From JAWVYT01 sp964605205 (GTDB taxonomy: Bacteria; Gemmatimonadota; Gemmatimonadetes; Longimicrobiales; RSA9): a stretch of DNA of 64,000 bases. Both the position numbers and the translations under genes were made by a program. Under the pieces are notes generated by a model. That model was not told the origin of the DNA, did no database searches, and worked only from the letters and a program-made list of their open reading frames with translations. The stretch is taken from assembly GCA_964605205.1 (NCBI GenBank), contig CAZSBL010000001.1, positions 17,093 to 81,092 on the forward strand, in the 5' to 3' direction. Positions 1-6,478 of the stretch are shown piece after piece; the first letter of the stretch is position 1, and each line of letters opens with the position of its first letter.

Positions 1-387
1 ATGGCTGATCTGCCTTCCGGGCTCCTGTACACGGAGGAGCACGAGTACCTTTCGAAGACCGACGAGGACGACATCTACACCATCGGCGTCACCGACTACG
101 CGCAGGGAGAGCTGGGCGACGTCGTGTTCGTGGAGCTGCCGGCGGCTGGCGAGAGCTTCGGACAGGGCGATGCGTTCGGCACCGTGGAGGCGGTGAAGGC
201 GGTGAGCGACCTCTACATGCCGGTGACCGGTGAAGTGGTGGAGGTCAACGAAGGGCTGAACGACGACCCGTCGCAGGTCAACTCTGATCCGTACGGCGAC
301 GGCTGGATGATCCGGATCAAAGTCAGCGAGCTATCGGAGCTGGATGGGCTGATGGACGCGGACGCCTACGCGGCGCACATCGAATAG
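1..387 (+). CDS. gcvH: Glycine cleavage system H protein
   Basis: Lipoyl carrier of the glycine cleavage system: its lipoyl arm shuttles the aminomethyl group from the P protein (GcvP) to the T and L proteins. The 128-residue protein has the usual family length. The lipoylation site is Lys66 in GTVEAVKAVSD, followed by the conserved region ending in DPYGDGWM. The window opens exactly on an ATG, so upstream sequence and an in-frame extension cannot be judged; gcvT may lie just outside. gcvP and a LipM-like lipoyl-assembly enzyme lie within 10 kb on the same strand, which supports a local glycine cleavage group. Confidence 0.96.
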   Translation: MADLPSGLLYTEEHEYLSKTDEDDIYTIGVTDYAQGELGDVVFVELPAAGESFGQGDAFGTVEAVKAVSDLYMPVTGEVVEVNEGLNDDPSQVNSDPYGDGWMIRIKVSELSELDGLMDADAYAAHIE

Positions 388-427
388 CGACGGGCTACAG
401 CGAATACAGCGAGTCCGGGAGGGAGCC

Positions 428-1114
428 ATGGCTCGACTTACCTGGCACGGCCACTCGACCTTCACGCTCGAGACCGACTCAGGTCATACCATCATGTTCG
501 ACCCGTTCCTGGATGAGAATCCGAAGTCGGACATCAAGGTCGACGACGTGACGGAGCTGGACTACATTCTGGTCAGTCACGGCCACTTCGACCATTTCCA
601 GGACGCGATCCGGCTGGCGAAGAAGACCGGCGCCACGCTGATCTCCACCTTCGAGATCGTGGGGTTCTGCCAGGAGAACGGCCTGGAGAACGTGCACCCG
701 CTGCACATCGGCGGAGGCAACCACTTCGACTTCGGCTACGCCAAGATGACGCCCGCGCTGCACGGCGGGCAGGTCGATGGCGACGAGGAGGGTGCGTTCA
801 CCACCGTCCCCGGCGGCTGGTGGATCGATTTCGGGGACAAGACCCTGTACCACGCCGGTGACACGGCGCTGCTGATGGACATGCAGCTGCTGAAGGGGAA
901 GGTGGACGTGGCGCTCCTCCCGATCGGGGACAACTTCACCATGGGGCCGGATGACGCCGCGCGGGCGGTGGAATTCATCGAGCCGCGCGTGGTGATCCCC
1001 ATGCACTACTCGACGTGGGAGCCCATCGAGCAGGACCCCAACGACTTCCGGGACCTGGTGGGCAGCCGGGCCGAGGTCGTGATCCTGGATCCGGGCGACA
1101 GCTACAACTTCTAG
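428..1114 (+). CDS. UPF0173-type metal-dependent hydrolase (metallo-beta-lactamase fold)
   Basis: A 228-residue protein matching the UPF0173 family in length and motifs. It has an N-terminal WHGHS motif (about residues 6-10), the metal-binding HGHFDHFQD block (His51, His53, Asp55, His56), YHAGDTAL in the middle and PMHYSTW near the C-terminus. The family belongs to the metallo-beta-lactamase superfamily and probably binds two metals; its physiological substrate is not known. It starts 40 bases after gcvH, with GGGAGG just before the ATG. A small membrane protein follows after 21 bases, so transcription with neighbours is likely. Confidence 0.9.
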   Translation: MARLTWHGHSTFTLETDSGHTIMFDPFLDENPKSDIKVDDVTELDYILVSHGHFDHFQDAIRLAKKTGATLISTFEIVGFCQENGLENVHPLHIGGGNHFDFGYAKMTPALHGGQVDGDEEGAFTTVPGGWWIDFGDKTLYHAGDTALLMDMQLLKGKVDVALLPIGDNFTMGPDDAARAVEFIEPRVVIPMHYSTWEPIEQDPNDFRDLVGSRAEVVILDPGDSYNF

Positions 1115-1135
1115 CCACCTCACCGAGGGAGCCCC

Positions 1136-1480
1136 ATGGATATCATCCCCCTCGCCGGGATGCTCTTCTCGCTTCTGGTGATCCTCGTCATCGGCGGACT
1201 CATCCTCCTGTTCCCCATCTCCCGTCGGCTCGGGAAATTCCTCGAGATCCGCATCGATGAGCGGATGGAGTGGGACACGCTGCCCAAGGAGGCATTCACC
1301 GAGATGATGGACGTGGTGGAAGAGCTGCAGGAGGAGGTGGCCCGGCTGAAGGACCGGCAGCAGTTCGTGGAGCGGCTGCTGGAGCCGGGTCGCCGGCCGG
1401 AAGGCGCGCGGATCGAGGGACCGGCGTCGGAGGCGGCGGAAGACGAGACCGGCGCCGACCCGTCCACCGGCGGGCCATGA
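1136..1480 (+). CDS. Small single-pass membrane protein with coiled coil
   Basis: A 114-residue protein I do not recognise. Residues 5-27 form one strong hydrophobic helix (AGMLFSLLVILVIGGLILLF), followed by a basic stretch, an acidic and glutamate-rich amphipathic region that looks like a coiled coil (about residues 45-80), and a disordered tail rich in Glu, Ala and Pro. The likely topology is a short N-terminus, a membrane anchor and a cytoplasmic coiled coil. Its stop overlaps the msrA start (ATGA), so the two are translationally coupled. No function is assigned. Confidence 0.75.
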   Translation: MDIIPLAGMLFSLLVILVIGGLILLFPISRRLGKFLEIRIDERMEWDTLPKEAFTEMMDVVEELQEEVARLKDRQQFVERLLEPGRRPEGARIEGPASEAAEDETGADPSTGGP

Positions 1481-2019
1481 CCGCGCCGGCAACCGAGACC
1501 GCCACCCTCGGTGGCGGCTGCTTCTGGTGCCTCGAGGCCGTGTTTGAGCGGCTCCGGGGCGTCGCCTCCGTCACCTCCGGGTACGCGGGCGGCCACGTCG
1601 AGGATCCCACGTACCGCCAGGTGTGCAACGGCACCACCGGGCACGCGGAGGTGGTGCGCATCGAATACGACCCCGCCGAGCTCACCTTCCGGGAGCTGCT
1701 CCGGGTCTTCTTCGCGACCCACGACCCGACTACGCCGGATCGGCAGGGCGCGGATGTCGGCCCCCAGTACCGTTCCATCATCCTGTATGCATCCGACGCG
1801 CAGCGGGAGACGGCGGAGGCGGTGATCACCGAGCTCGAGGCGGAGGGCGTGTTCGACGCCGCCATCGTGACGGAGGTCGAGCCGCTGGACGCGTTCTACG
1901 AGGCCGAAGCGGAGCACCAGGACTTCTACCGGGACAACCCGAGCTACGGGTACTGCCGGGCGGTGATCGATCCGAAGGTGGCGAAGCTGCGGAAGGAGTT
2001 CGCGGGTCGGCTGAAGTGA
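1477..2019 (+). CDS. msrA: Peptide methionine (S)-S-oxide reductase
   Basis: Repairs oxidised proteins by reducing methionine-S-sulfoxide. The 180-residue protein begins at the ATG overlapping the previous stop (ATGA); the same frame is open upstream, but that part shadows the preceding gene. The MsrA catalytic motif GGCFWC starts at residue 13, with the nucleophile Cys15. GYAGGHVEDPTY, TGHAEVV, the F-F-x-x-H-D-P-T block and the C-terminal YGYCRAVIDPK are all present. The last motif carries a cysteine that could act in recycling. The stop is followed at once by a CAACGAA tandem repeat. Confidence 0.96.
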   Translation: MTAPATETATLGGGCFWCLEAVFERLRGVASVTSGYAGGHVEDPTYRQVCNGTTGHAEVVRIEYDPAELTFRELLRVFFATHDPTTPDRQGADVGPQYRSIILYASDAQRETAEAVITELEAEGVFDAAIVTEVEPLDAFYEAEAEHQDFYRDNPSYGYCRAVIDPKVAKLRKEFAGRLK

Positions 2020-2058
2020 CAACGAACAACGAACAACGAACAACGAACAACGAACAAC
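2020..2058. repeat. Tandem heptamer repeat (CAACGAA)n, block 1
   Basis: Five exact head-to-tail copies of CAACGAA plus a partial copy, starting directly after the msrA stop. Two further blocks of the same unit occur at 2654-2692 and 3430-3445, so the three blocks bracket the next two genes. Confidence 0.95.
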
Positions 2059-2078
2059 TACGGTACCGCCCGTGGATA

Positions 2079-2696
2079 ATGGTGAGCTCTGAGGGTGTGG
2101 ATCGGGCCGAGGATGGCGGGGTCGGCCGGCTGACGGGTTCGGTCCGGGAGTGGGCGGCGGGACGGAGCTGGTGGGTCCGGGCGCCGGTGCTGCTGTGGAT
2201 GGCGTGGATCCTGGTCCATTACTGGGATGCGCCGTGGTATTCGACGGTCTTCCACGGGATCGACCTGGCGATCCACGAGATCGGGCACATCCTGTGGGCG
2301 CCGGCGGGCGAGTTCCTGGGTTTCGCGGGCGGGACGCTGACGCAGCTGCTGGCGCCGGTGGCCGCGGGGGTGGTGTTCCTGCGGCAGCGGGACTGGTTCG
2401 CGGTTTCGTTTGCCGTCTGCTGGCTCGGGATCAACTGCTTCGAGATCGTGGAGTATGCCGGCGACGCGCTGACCCGGCGGCTGCCGTTGGTCTCACCGTC
2501 CACGGCGATGCCGATCCACGACTGGACCTACCTGCTCGGCGAGCTGGGGATCCTGCACCATACTGACGCGGTGGCGGCCGGGTGGCAGTGGGCGGGGCGA
2601 GTGGCCATGACGGCCGGGATCGCGTTCGGGGCGTGGGTGCTGTGGGAGATGCGGAACAGCGAACAACGAACAACGAACAACGAACAACAACGATGA
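2079..2696 (+). CDS. Integral membrane protein with HExxH (M50-like) motif
   Basis: A 205-residue protein with about five hydrophobic segments. The motif HEIGH (His66, Glu67, His70) lies in a transmembrane-like segment after FHGIDLA, as in site-2-protease (M50) metallopeptidases. A second polar motif, HDWTYLLGELG, follows a hydrophobic stretch and could supply another ligand. The classical M50 NxxPxxxLDG motif is not visible, so peptidase activity is only a suggestion. I start at the first ATG past the heptamer repeat. Unusually, the C-terminus (NSEQRTTNNEQQR) and stop codon are encoded by a second heptamer block. The trpF-like gene follows closely. Confidence 0.7.
   Translation: MVSSEGVDRAEDGGVGRLTGSVREWAAGRSWWVRAPVLLWMAWILVHYWDAPWYSTVFHGIDLAIHEIGHILWAPAGEFLGFAGGTLTQLLAPVAAGVVFLRQRDWFAVSFAVCWLGINCFEIVEYAGDALTRRLPLVSPSTAMPIHDWTYLLGELGILHHTDAVAAGWQWAGRVAMTAGIAFGAWVLWEMRNSEQRTTNNEQQR
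2654..2692. repeat. Tandem heptamer repeat (GAACAAC)n, block 2, inside a gene's 3' end
   Basis: One imperfect copy (GAACAGC) and four exact copies of GAACAAC, the same heptamer as at 2020-2058 in another register. It is translated as the polar tail of the HExxH membrane protein. Confidence 0.93.
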
Positions 2697-2739
2697 GGCG
2701 CTGCGCGCCGTGCGGCGGCGGCCGCCGCCGGGCAGGTCC

Positions 2740-3423
2740 GTGAGGTTCAAGATCTGCTGCATTCGGGACGAGGACGAGCTGGCGACGGCGGTGATGGTGG
2801 GGGCGTCGGCGGTGGGGTTCGTGTCAGCCATGCCGAGCGGGCCGGGGCCCATCGACGACGACACCATCGCCCGTCTGCTCCGCCGCGTGCCGCCGGGGGT
2901 CTCGGCGTTCCTGCTCACCTGCGAGGCGGAGCCGGACGCGTTGATCGAGCAGTGGCGGCGGCTGCCGGCGGATACGCTCCAACTGGTGGACCGGGTGGCC
3001 CCGGAAGCCTACCCGCGGCTCCGGGCCGCGCTGCCCGGCGTGCGGATGGTGCAGGTGATCCATGTGGAGGGTCCCGCAGCGGTGGACGAGGCCCGTACGT
3101 TGATCGGGGCGACCGACGGTCAATCGGCGGGGTCCGACTCCGGGTCCGGTCCCGATGCCCTGCTGCTGGACTCGGGGCGACCCGGCGCGGAGGTCCAGGA
3201 GCTGGGCGGGACCGGTCGGGTCCACGACTGGGCGGTGAGTCGGGCGGTGGTGGAGGCGGTGGACGTGCCGGTCTTCCTGGCCGGCGGGCTGAACGGCGGC
3301 AACGTGGCGGAGGCGGAGGCGGTGGTGGGGCCGTACGGGGTGGATGCGTGCAGCGGGGTGCGGACGAACGGCCGGCTGGACCCGGTGAAGCTGGAGGCGT
3401 TCGTGAGGGGGGCGGGGAGGTAG
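2740..3423 (+). CDS. trpF: Phosphoribosylanthranilate isomerase
   Basis: Tryptophan biosynthesis: converts N-(5-phosphoribosyl)anthranilate to CdRP. The TIM-barrel signatures are all visible: an N-terminal KICC (KICG in most homologues; the catalytic Cys is kept), VGFVSAMPS in place of GFVFxxxSPR, LLLDSG, GGTGRVHDW, FLAGGL and GVDACSGVR. I start at the GTG giving MRFKICC (227 aa), because family members begin at this strand; a GTG 30 bases upstream would add ten Arg/Pro-rich residues. No other trp gene is nearby, and the SAMPSGPGPI segment departs from the usual phosphate-binding region, so this may be a divergent paralogue. Confidence 0.85.
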   Translation: MRFKICCIRDEDELATAVMVGASAVGFVSAMPSGPGPIDDDTIARLLRRVPPGVSAFLLTCEAEPDALIEQWRRLPADTLQLVDRVAPEAYPRLRAALPGVRMVQVIHVEGPAAVDEARTLIGATDGQSAGSDSGSGPDALLLDSGRPGAEVQELGGTGRVHDWAVSRAVVEAVDVPVFLAGGLNGGNVAEAEAVVGPYGVDACSGVRTNGRLDPVKLEAFVRGAGR

Positions 3424-3429
3424 GGCGGA

Positions 3430-3445
3430 GAACAACGAACAACTA
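3430..3445. repeat. Heptamer repeat, block 3 (two copies)
   Basis: AGAACAACGAACAAC, two copies of the GAACAAC heptamer found at 2020-2058 and 2654-2692. It is followed at about 3447-3480 by a short GGCGGCTTGC tandem duplication. Confidence 0.8.
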
Positions 3446-3513
3446 CGTTGGGCGGCTTGCGGCGGCTTGCGGCGGCGGAGCCGCCGCGGGTGTACTGGTC
3501 GATCAACACCGTC

Positions 3514-4098
3514 ATGAACGAACCTGATCCGGATCCCATCTTCTTCGAGACGCCCGCCGACTTCGGCGCGTGGCTGGCTGCGAATCACCGCTCGGTGGAC
3601 GTGCAGTGGGTCGGGTTCTGGAAGGTGGCCACGGGGAAGCCGTCCATCAGATGGGAGGAGTCGGTGGAGCAGGCGCTGCGCTTCGGATGGATCGATGGGC
3701 TGCGGCGCTCCATCGACGATGAGGCGTACATGATCCGGTTCACGCCCCGGCGGCCGGACAGCCACTGGAGCCGGAAGAACGTGGAGAGGTACCGGCGGCT
3801 GGAGGCGGAGGGGCGGATCGAGGCGGCCGGGCGCGCGGCGTGGGAGGCGAAGGACCCGAAGAAGGTGGGCCGGGCGTCGTATGAACGGGAAGAAGCCGAA
3901 TTCAGCGACGAGCTTCGGGCCATGCTCGACGCGGATCCCGACGCCGCGGCGTGGTTCGACGACCAGGCGCCGGGCTACCGGAAGACCGCCACCTGGTGGG
4001 TGATGAGCGCCAAGCGGGAGGAGACCCGGGAGCGGCGGATGAAGCAGCTGGTGACGGACTCGGCGGCGGGGTTGAAGATCGGGCCGCTGCGGCGGTAG
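3514..4098 (+). CDS. YdeI/OmpD-associated family protein
   Basis: A 194-residue protein of the YdeI/OmpD-associated (bacteriocin-protection-like) family. It opens with PIFFETPADFGAWLAANH, followed by the family blocks VGFWKVATGKPSI, WEESVEQALRFGWIDG, RFTPRRPDSHWSRKN and a C-terminal KTATWWVMSAKREETRERR. These cytosolic proteins have no firmly established reaction. I chose the ATG at 3514 (MNEPDPDP) because the upstream in-frame extension is repeat-derived and Ala/Arg-rich. The gene appears monocistronic. Confidence 0.87.
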   Translation: MNEPDPDPIFFETPADFGAWLAANHRSVDVQWVGFWKVATGKPSIRWEESVEQALRFGWIDGLRRSIDDEAYMIRFTPRRPDSHWSRKNVERYRRLEAEGRIEAAGRAAWEAKDPKKVGRASYEREEAEFSDELRAMLDADPDAAAWFDDQAPGYRKTATWWVMSAKREETRERRMKQLVTDSAAGLKIGPLRR

Positions 4099-4214
4099 CG
4101 GGGCGACCGTCGGGCACTGGGGCGGGCGGCCCGACCTGCCGTTATTCGACTCGCTCCGGGACTCAGCTCGGATCCGGGAGATCCCGGCGAAGCTGGAAGG
4201 CCAAGGAGCCGACC

Positions 4215-4485
4215 ATGTGCCGTAATATCAAGACACTCTTCAGCTTCGACCCGCCCGCCACCGACGAAGGTCCGGGCGTCCGCGCTCCAGTACGTGCGGA
4301 AGATCAGCGGCTACACGAAGCCGTCCCAGGCGAATGAAGAGGCGTTCGAGCGAGCGGTGGAGAGGGTGGCGAAGGTGACCCGTGAGCTGGTGGATTCGCT
4401 GGTCACCAGCGTGCCGCCCAAGGACCGGGAAGAAGAGGCGGCGAAGGCCCGGGCCGGGGCGGCGAAGCGGTACGGGTCGCGGTAG
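4215..4485 (+). pseudogene. DUF2277 protein gene broken by a frameshift
   Basis: The 5' part reads MCRNIKTLFSFDPPATDE, the typical start of DUF2277 proteins. The rest of the family sequence (VRASALQYVRKISGYTKPS through the DSLVTSVPPKDREEEAAKARA region) continues in another frame from base 4270. Four bases (4266-4269) separate the two frames where three or six would keep frame, so there is one extra base or two are missing. Both halves match the family and no other damage is seen. This is either a very recent lesion or an assembly/sequencing error. Restored, the protein would have about 90 residues, the normal family length. Confidence 0.8.
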
Positions 4486-4533
4486 ACGGGCCCGCGGAGC
4501 CCCGCCACGCCGGCCCGGCTCGGTTGGAGAAGC

Positions 4534-5514
4534 TCACGTCTCCCGGGCCGCCGCCACCAGCTCGTCGATGATCTCGGCCACCGGCTTGATCTCGTGGATC
4601 CCGGCGACCGACTTCCCGGCCTGCCAGAAGTCCTTCGTGCCCGACTCGTCGTAGGACGACCGCTTGAGCCGCCAGCCGGACCACAGGGCGTAGATGGTGC
4701 GCATGAGCCGCTTCCGCCGGCGGCCCTTGAGCATCCACCGGGCGATGGGCCCGGCTTCGGTTCCGAGCCGGTCGATATACGGCGTCTCGATCACGGACAG
4801 CGGCACGCCGGTGACGCGCTCGGTGAGGACGATGTCGTCCTCGTCGCTGCCCAGGATGGCCTGCTTGTACGGCTGCGCCGCGGTGCATTCCGGGGTGGCG
4901 ATGAAGCGGGTGCCCATCTGGACGCCGTCGTAACCGAGCCGGAGCGCGTCGACGAACTCCTCGGGGGTGCCGATCCCGCCGGCGCAGACCATGGGCACGC
5001 CCAGGTCACCGAGCTCGTCCATCAGCTGTGCGGGCGTCTTCGGGCCCGCGTGCCCGCCGGCCCGGCTGTTGACCGCGATGAGCCCGTGGGCGCCGGACTC
5101 GAGGCCCTTGAGCGCCCACTTCCGCTCCGTCACGTCGTGGTAGACGACGCCGCCGTGGGGCTCCACGGCGTCCACCACCCACCGGGGCTTGCCCAGGCTC
5201 GTGACGAAGAAGCGTACGCCCTCTTCCAGCGCGATCTCGACCCACTCCCGCATCCGGTTCTCGTAGGTCCGCGACGACGCCTCGATGAGCGCGTTCATCC
5301 CGATGGGCTTCGACGTCAGCGACTTGATGTGCCGGAGCCCCTCACGGAAGTCCCAGCCGTGCACGTAGGTCAGGGAAACGGGCTGGACGATCCCGATCCC
5401 GCCTGCCTCACTCGCGGCGGCCACGAGCTCGGGGTTCGAGCACGGGTACATGGCGCCGGCGATCACCGGGTACTCGATGTCCGCGGCTTCGGTGAGCTTC
5501 GTCTGCAGTTCCAT
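4534..5514 (-). CDS. NAD(P)H-dependent flavin oxidoreductase / nitronate monooxygenase family
   Basis: FMN-dependent TIM-barrel enzyme of the nitronate monooxygenase (2-nitropropane dioxygenase) family, 326 residues. Visible motifs are an N-terminal YPVIAGAMYPCSNPELVAA, AVNSRAGGHAG for flavin phosphate and the proposed catalytic His region, and VPMVCAGGIGTPEEFVDAL with GVQMGTRFIAT at the C-terminal side of the barrel. The exact substrate (nitronate, or an enoyl-ACP-like compound) cannot be read from sequence. A hotdog-fold gene lies 73 bases upstream on the same strand and probably shares its transcript. The gene is convergent with the DUF2277 remnant. Confidence 0.88.
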   Translation of the reverse strand: MELQTKLTEAADIEYPVIAGAMYPCSNPELVAAASEAGGIGIVQPVSLTYVHGWDFREGLRHIKSLTSKPIGMNALIEASSRTYENRMREWVEIALEEGVRFFVTSLGKPRWVVDAVEPHGGVVYHDVTERKWALKGLESGAHGLIAVNSRAGGHAGPKTPAQLMDELGDLGVPMVCAGGIGTPEEFVDALRLGYDGVQMGTRFIATPECTAAQPYKQAILGSDEDDIVLTERVTGVPLSVIETPYIDRLGTEAGPIARWMLKGRRRKRLMRTIYALWSGWRLKRSSYDESGTKDFWQAGKSVAGIHEIKPVAEIIDELVAAARET

Positions 5515-5587
5515 AGTTCGTCGCCCTCAGCGCCGGCTTCGTAGTGGTAATCGTGCTTGTATTGGGGTGGCGTTTCACCCTCGCCCC

Positions 5588-6076
5588 TCAGTCCCCGCCC
5601 TCATCCCTCGGCCCCAGCCGCCATGTCACGACCACCTCCGCAACAACCTCGCCGGTCTCGTCGGTGAGGGTGGCGGACGCGGGGTCCTCGATGTCTTCCG
5701 GGATCGCCGGCGGCGGAGCAGCGCGGCCCGCGGCGGTGATGGTGCCCCGGGCCTTCTTGCGGTAGTCGACCTCGATCCGGACCGGGATGCCACGCACGTC
5801 CTCGGGCAGCGCCAGCGTCATGGCCAGCCCGCTGGCCAGCTCGCCGAGGTTGGCCAGAGCGATGGCGTGGACGGAGCGAAGGTGATTGCGCAGCCGGCGC
5901 CGCTCCCGGATCGAGACGGTGGCGCGCCCGGACTCGAGGGTGTGGACGTACGGCTGGATGGAGCCGGAGTAGGGCACCATCAGACGGATCAGCCAGCCGA
6001 AGACCCGGCGGCCACCGGGAAGGCGGGAAAGAGTGCGCCAGGCGGAGGCGAGGCGAGCGGTGGAGGTGTCGGGCAT
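5588..6076 (-). CDS. DUF4442 / hotdog-fold thioesterase-like protein
   Basis: A 162-residue protein resembling the DUF4442 branch of hotdog-fold proteins, related to acyl-CoA thioesterases. Visible features are a basic amphipathic N-terminal segment, MVPYSGSIQP, RNHLRSVHAIALANLGELASGLA (the conserved N/H...E helix of these proteins) and a C-terminal strand EVVAEVVVTWRLG. The ATG giving MPDTSTARL is preferred over one 12 codons upstream, because family members begin near this point. It lies upstream of the flavin oxidoreductase and is likely its operon partner. The substrate is unknown. Confidence 0.72.
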   Translation of the reverse strand: MPDTSTARLASAWRTLSRLPGGRRVFGWLIRLMVPYSGSIQPYVHTLESGRATVSIRERRRLRNHLRSVHAIALANLGELASGLAMTLALPEDVRGIPVRIEVDYRKKARGTITAAGRAAPPPAIPEDIEDPASATLTDETGEVVAEVVVTWRLGPRDEGGD

Positions 6077-6478
6077 GGCTGGAAGATGAGGTGCGGACGG
6101 TGTTTGAAACAACAGTTGACCCGTTGGAGTAGTGGTGCCGCCTGGCTCCGGGGCCGGCGGAAATGGCGTGGATCCATTCTTTTCCCGGATTCGGATTCGG
6201 CCGCATGTCTGTCCGGGACATCAACTGGCAATTCAAACACCGTCCGCCATTCGCCCGTCCGCCACGCCATTCGCCCGTCCGCCATTCGCCCGTCCGCCAT
6301 TCGTCCGTCCGCCATTCGCCCGCGTCCCGCCATTCGTCCGCCGTCCGCCGCGGCGCGCGTCTTCCGCGCTGCGTGACATCCTTCACAAGCACTTTCAATC
6401 GCCTCCCGCCTTTGGTATCATCCAGTGCTCTGCCGCCCGCGGTGGGCGGCGGGATGAACGCTGAAAAGACACGGAGCC
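6077..6478. other. Intergenic region between divergent genes, with a minisatellite
   Basis: About 400 bases between the leftward hotdog gene and gcvP. It holds a 15-base repeat array (6239-6355) and otherwise no ORF with protein-like composition. The promoters for both genes must lie here, but I cannot assign a convincing -35/-10 pair. Confidence 0.6.
6239..6355. repeat. 15-bp minisatellite array (CGTCCGCCATTCGCC)
   Basis: Consecutive copies of CGTCCGCCATTCGCC with small variants (one copy carries a 5-base insertion, some have TCGTC in place of TCGCC), about six to seven units. Either strand reads open through it (GEWRT-type repeats on the minus strand), which I treat as a by-product of the 15-base period. 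Confidence 0.9.

Noticed and set aside
2020..2058. Coding sequence reading TTNNEQR-like repeats through the heptamer block
   Set aside because: The peptide comes from the repeat; the membrane protein is better started at 2079.
6239..6355. CRISPR-like repeat array
   Set aside because: Units of 15 bases are contiguous with no unique spacers, so it is a minisatellite.
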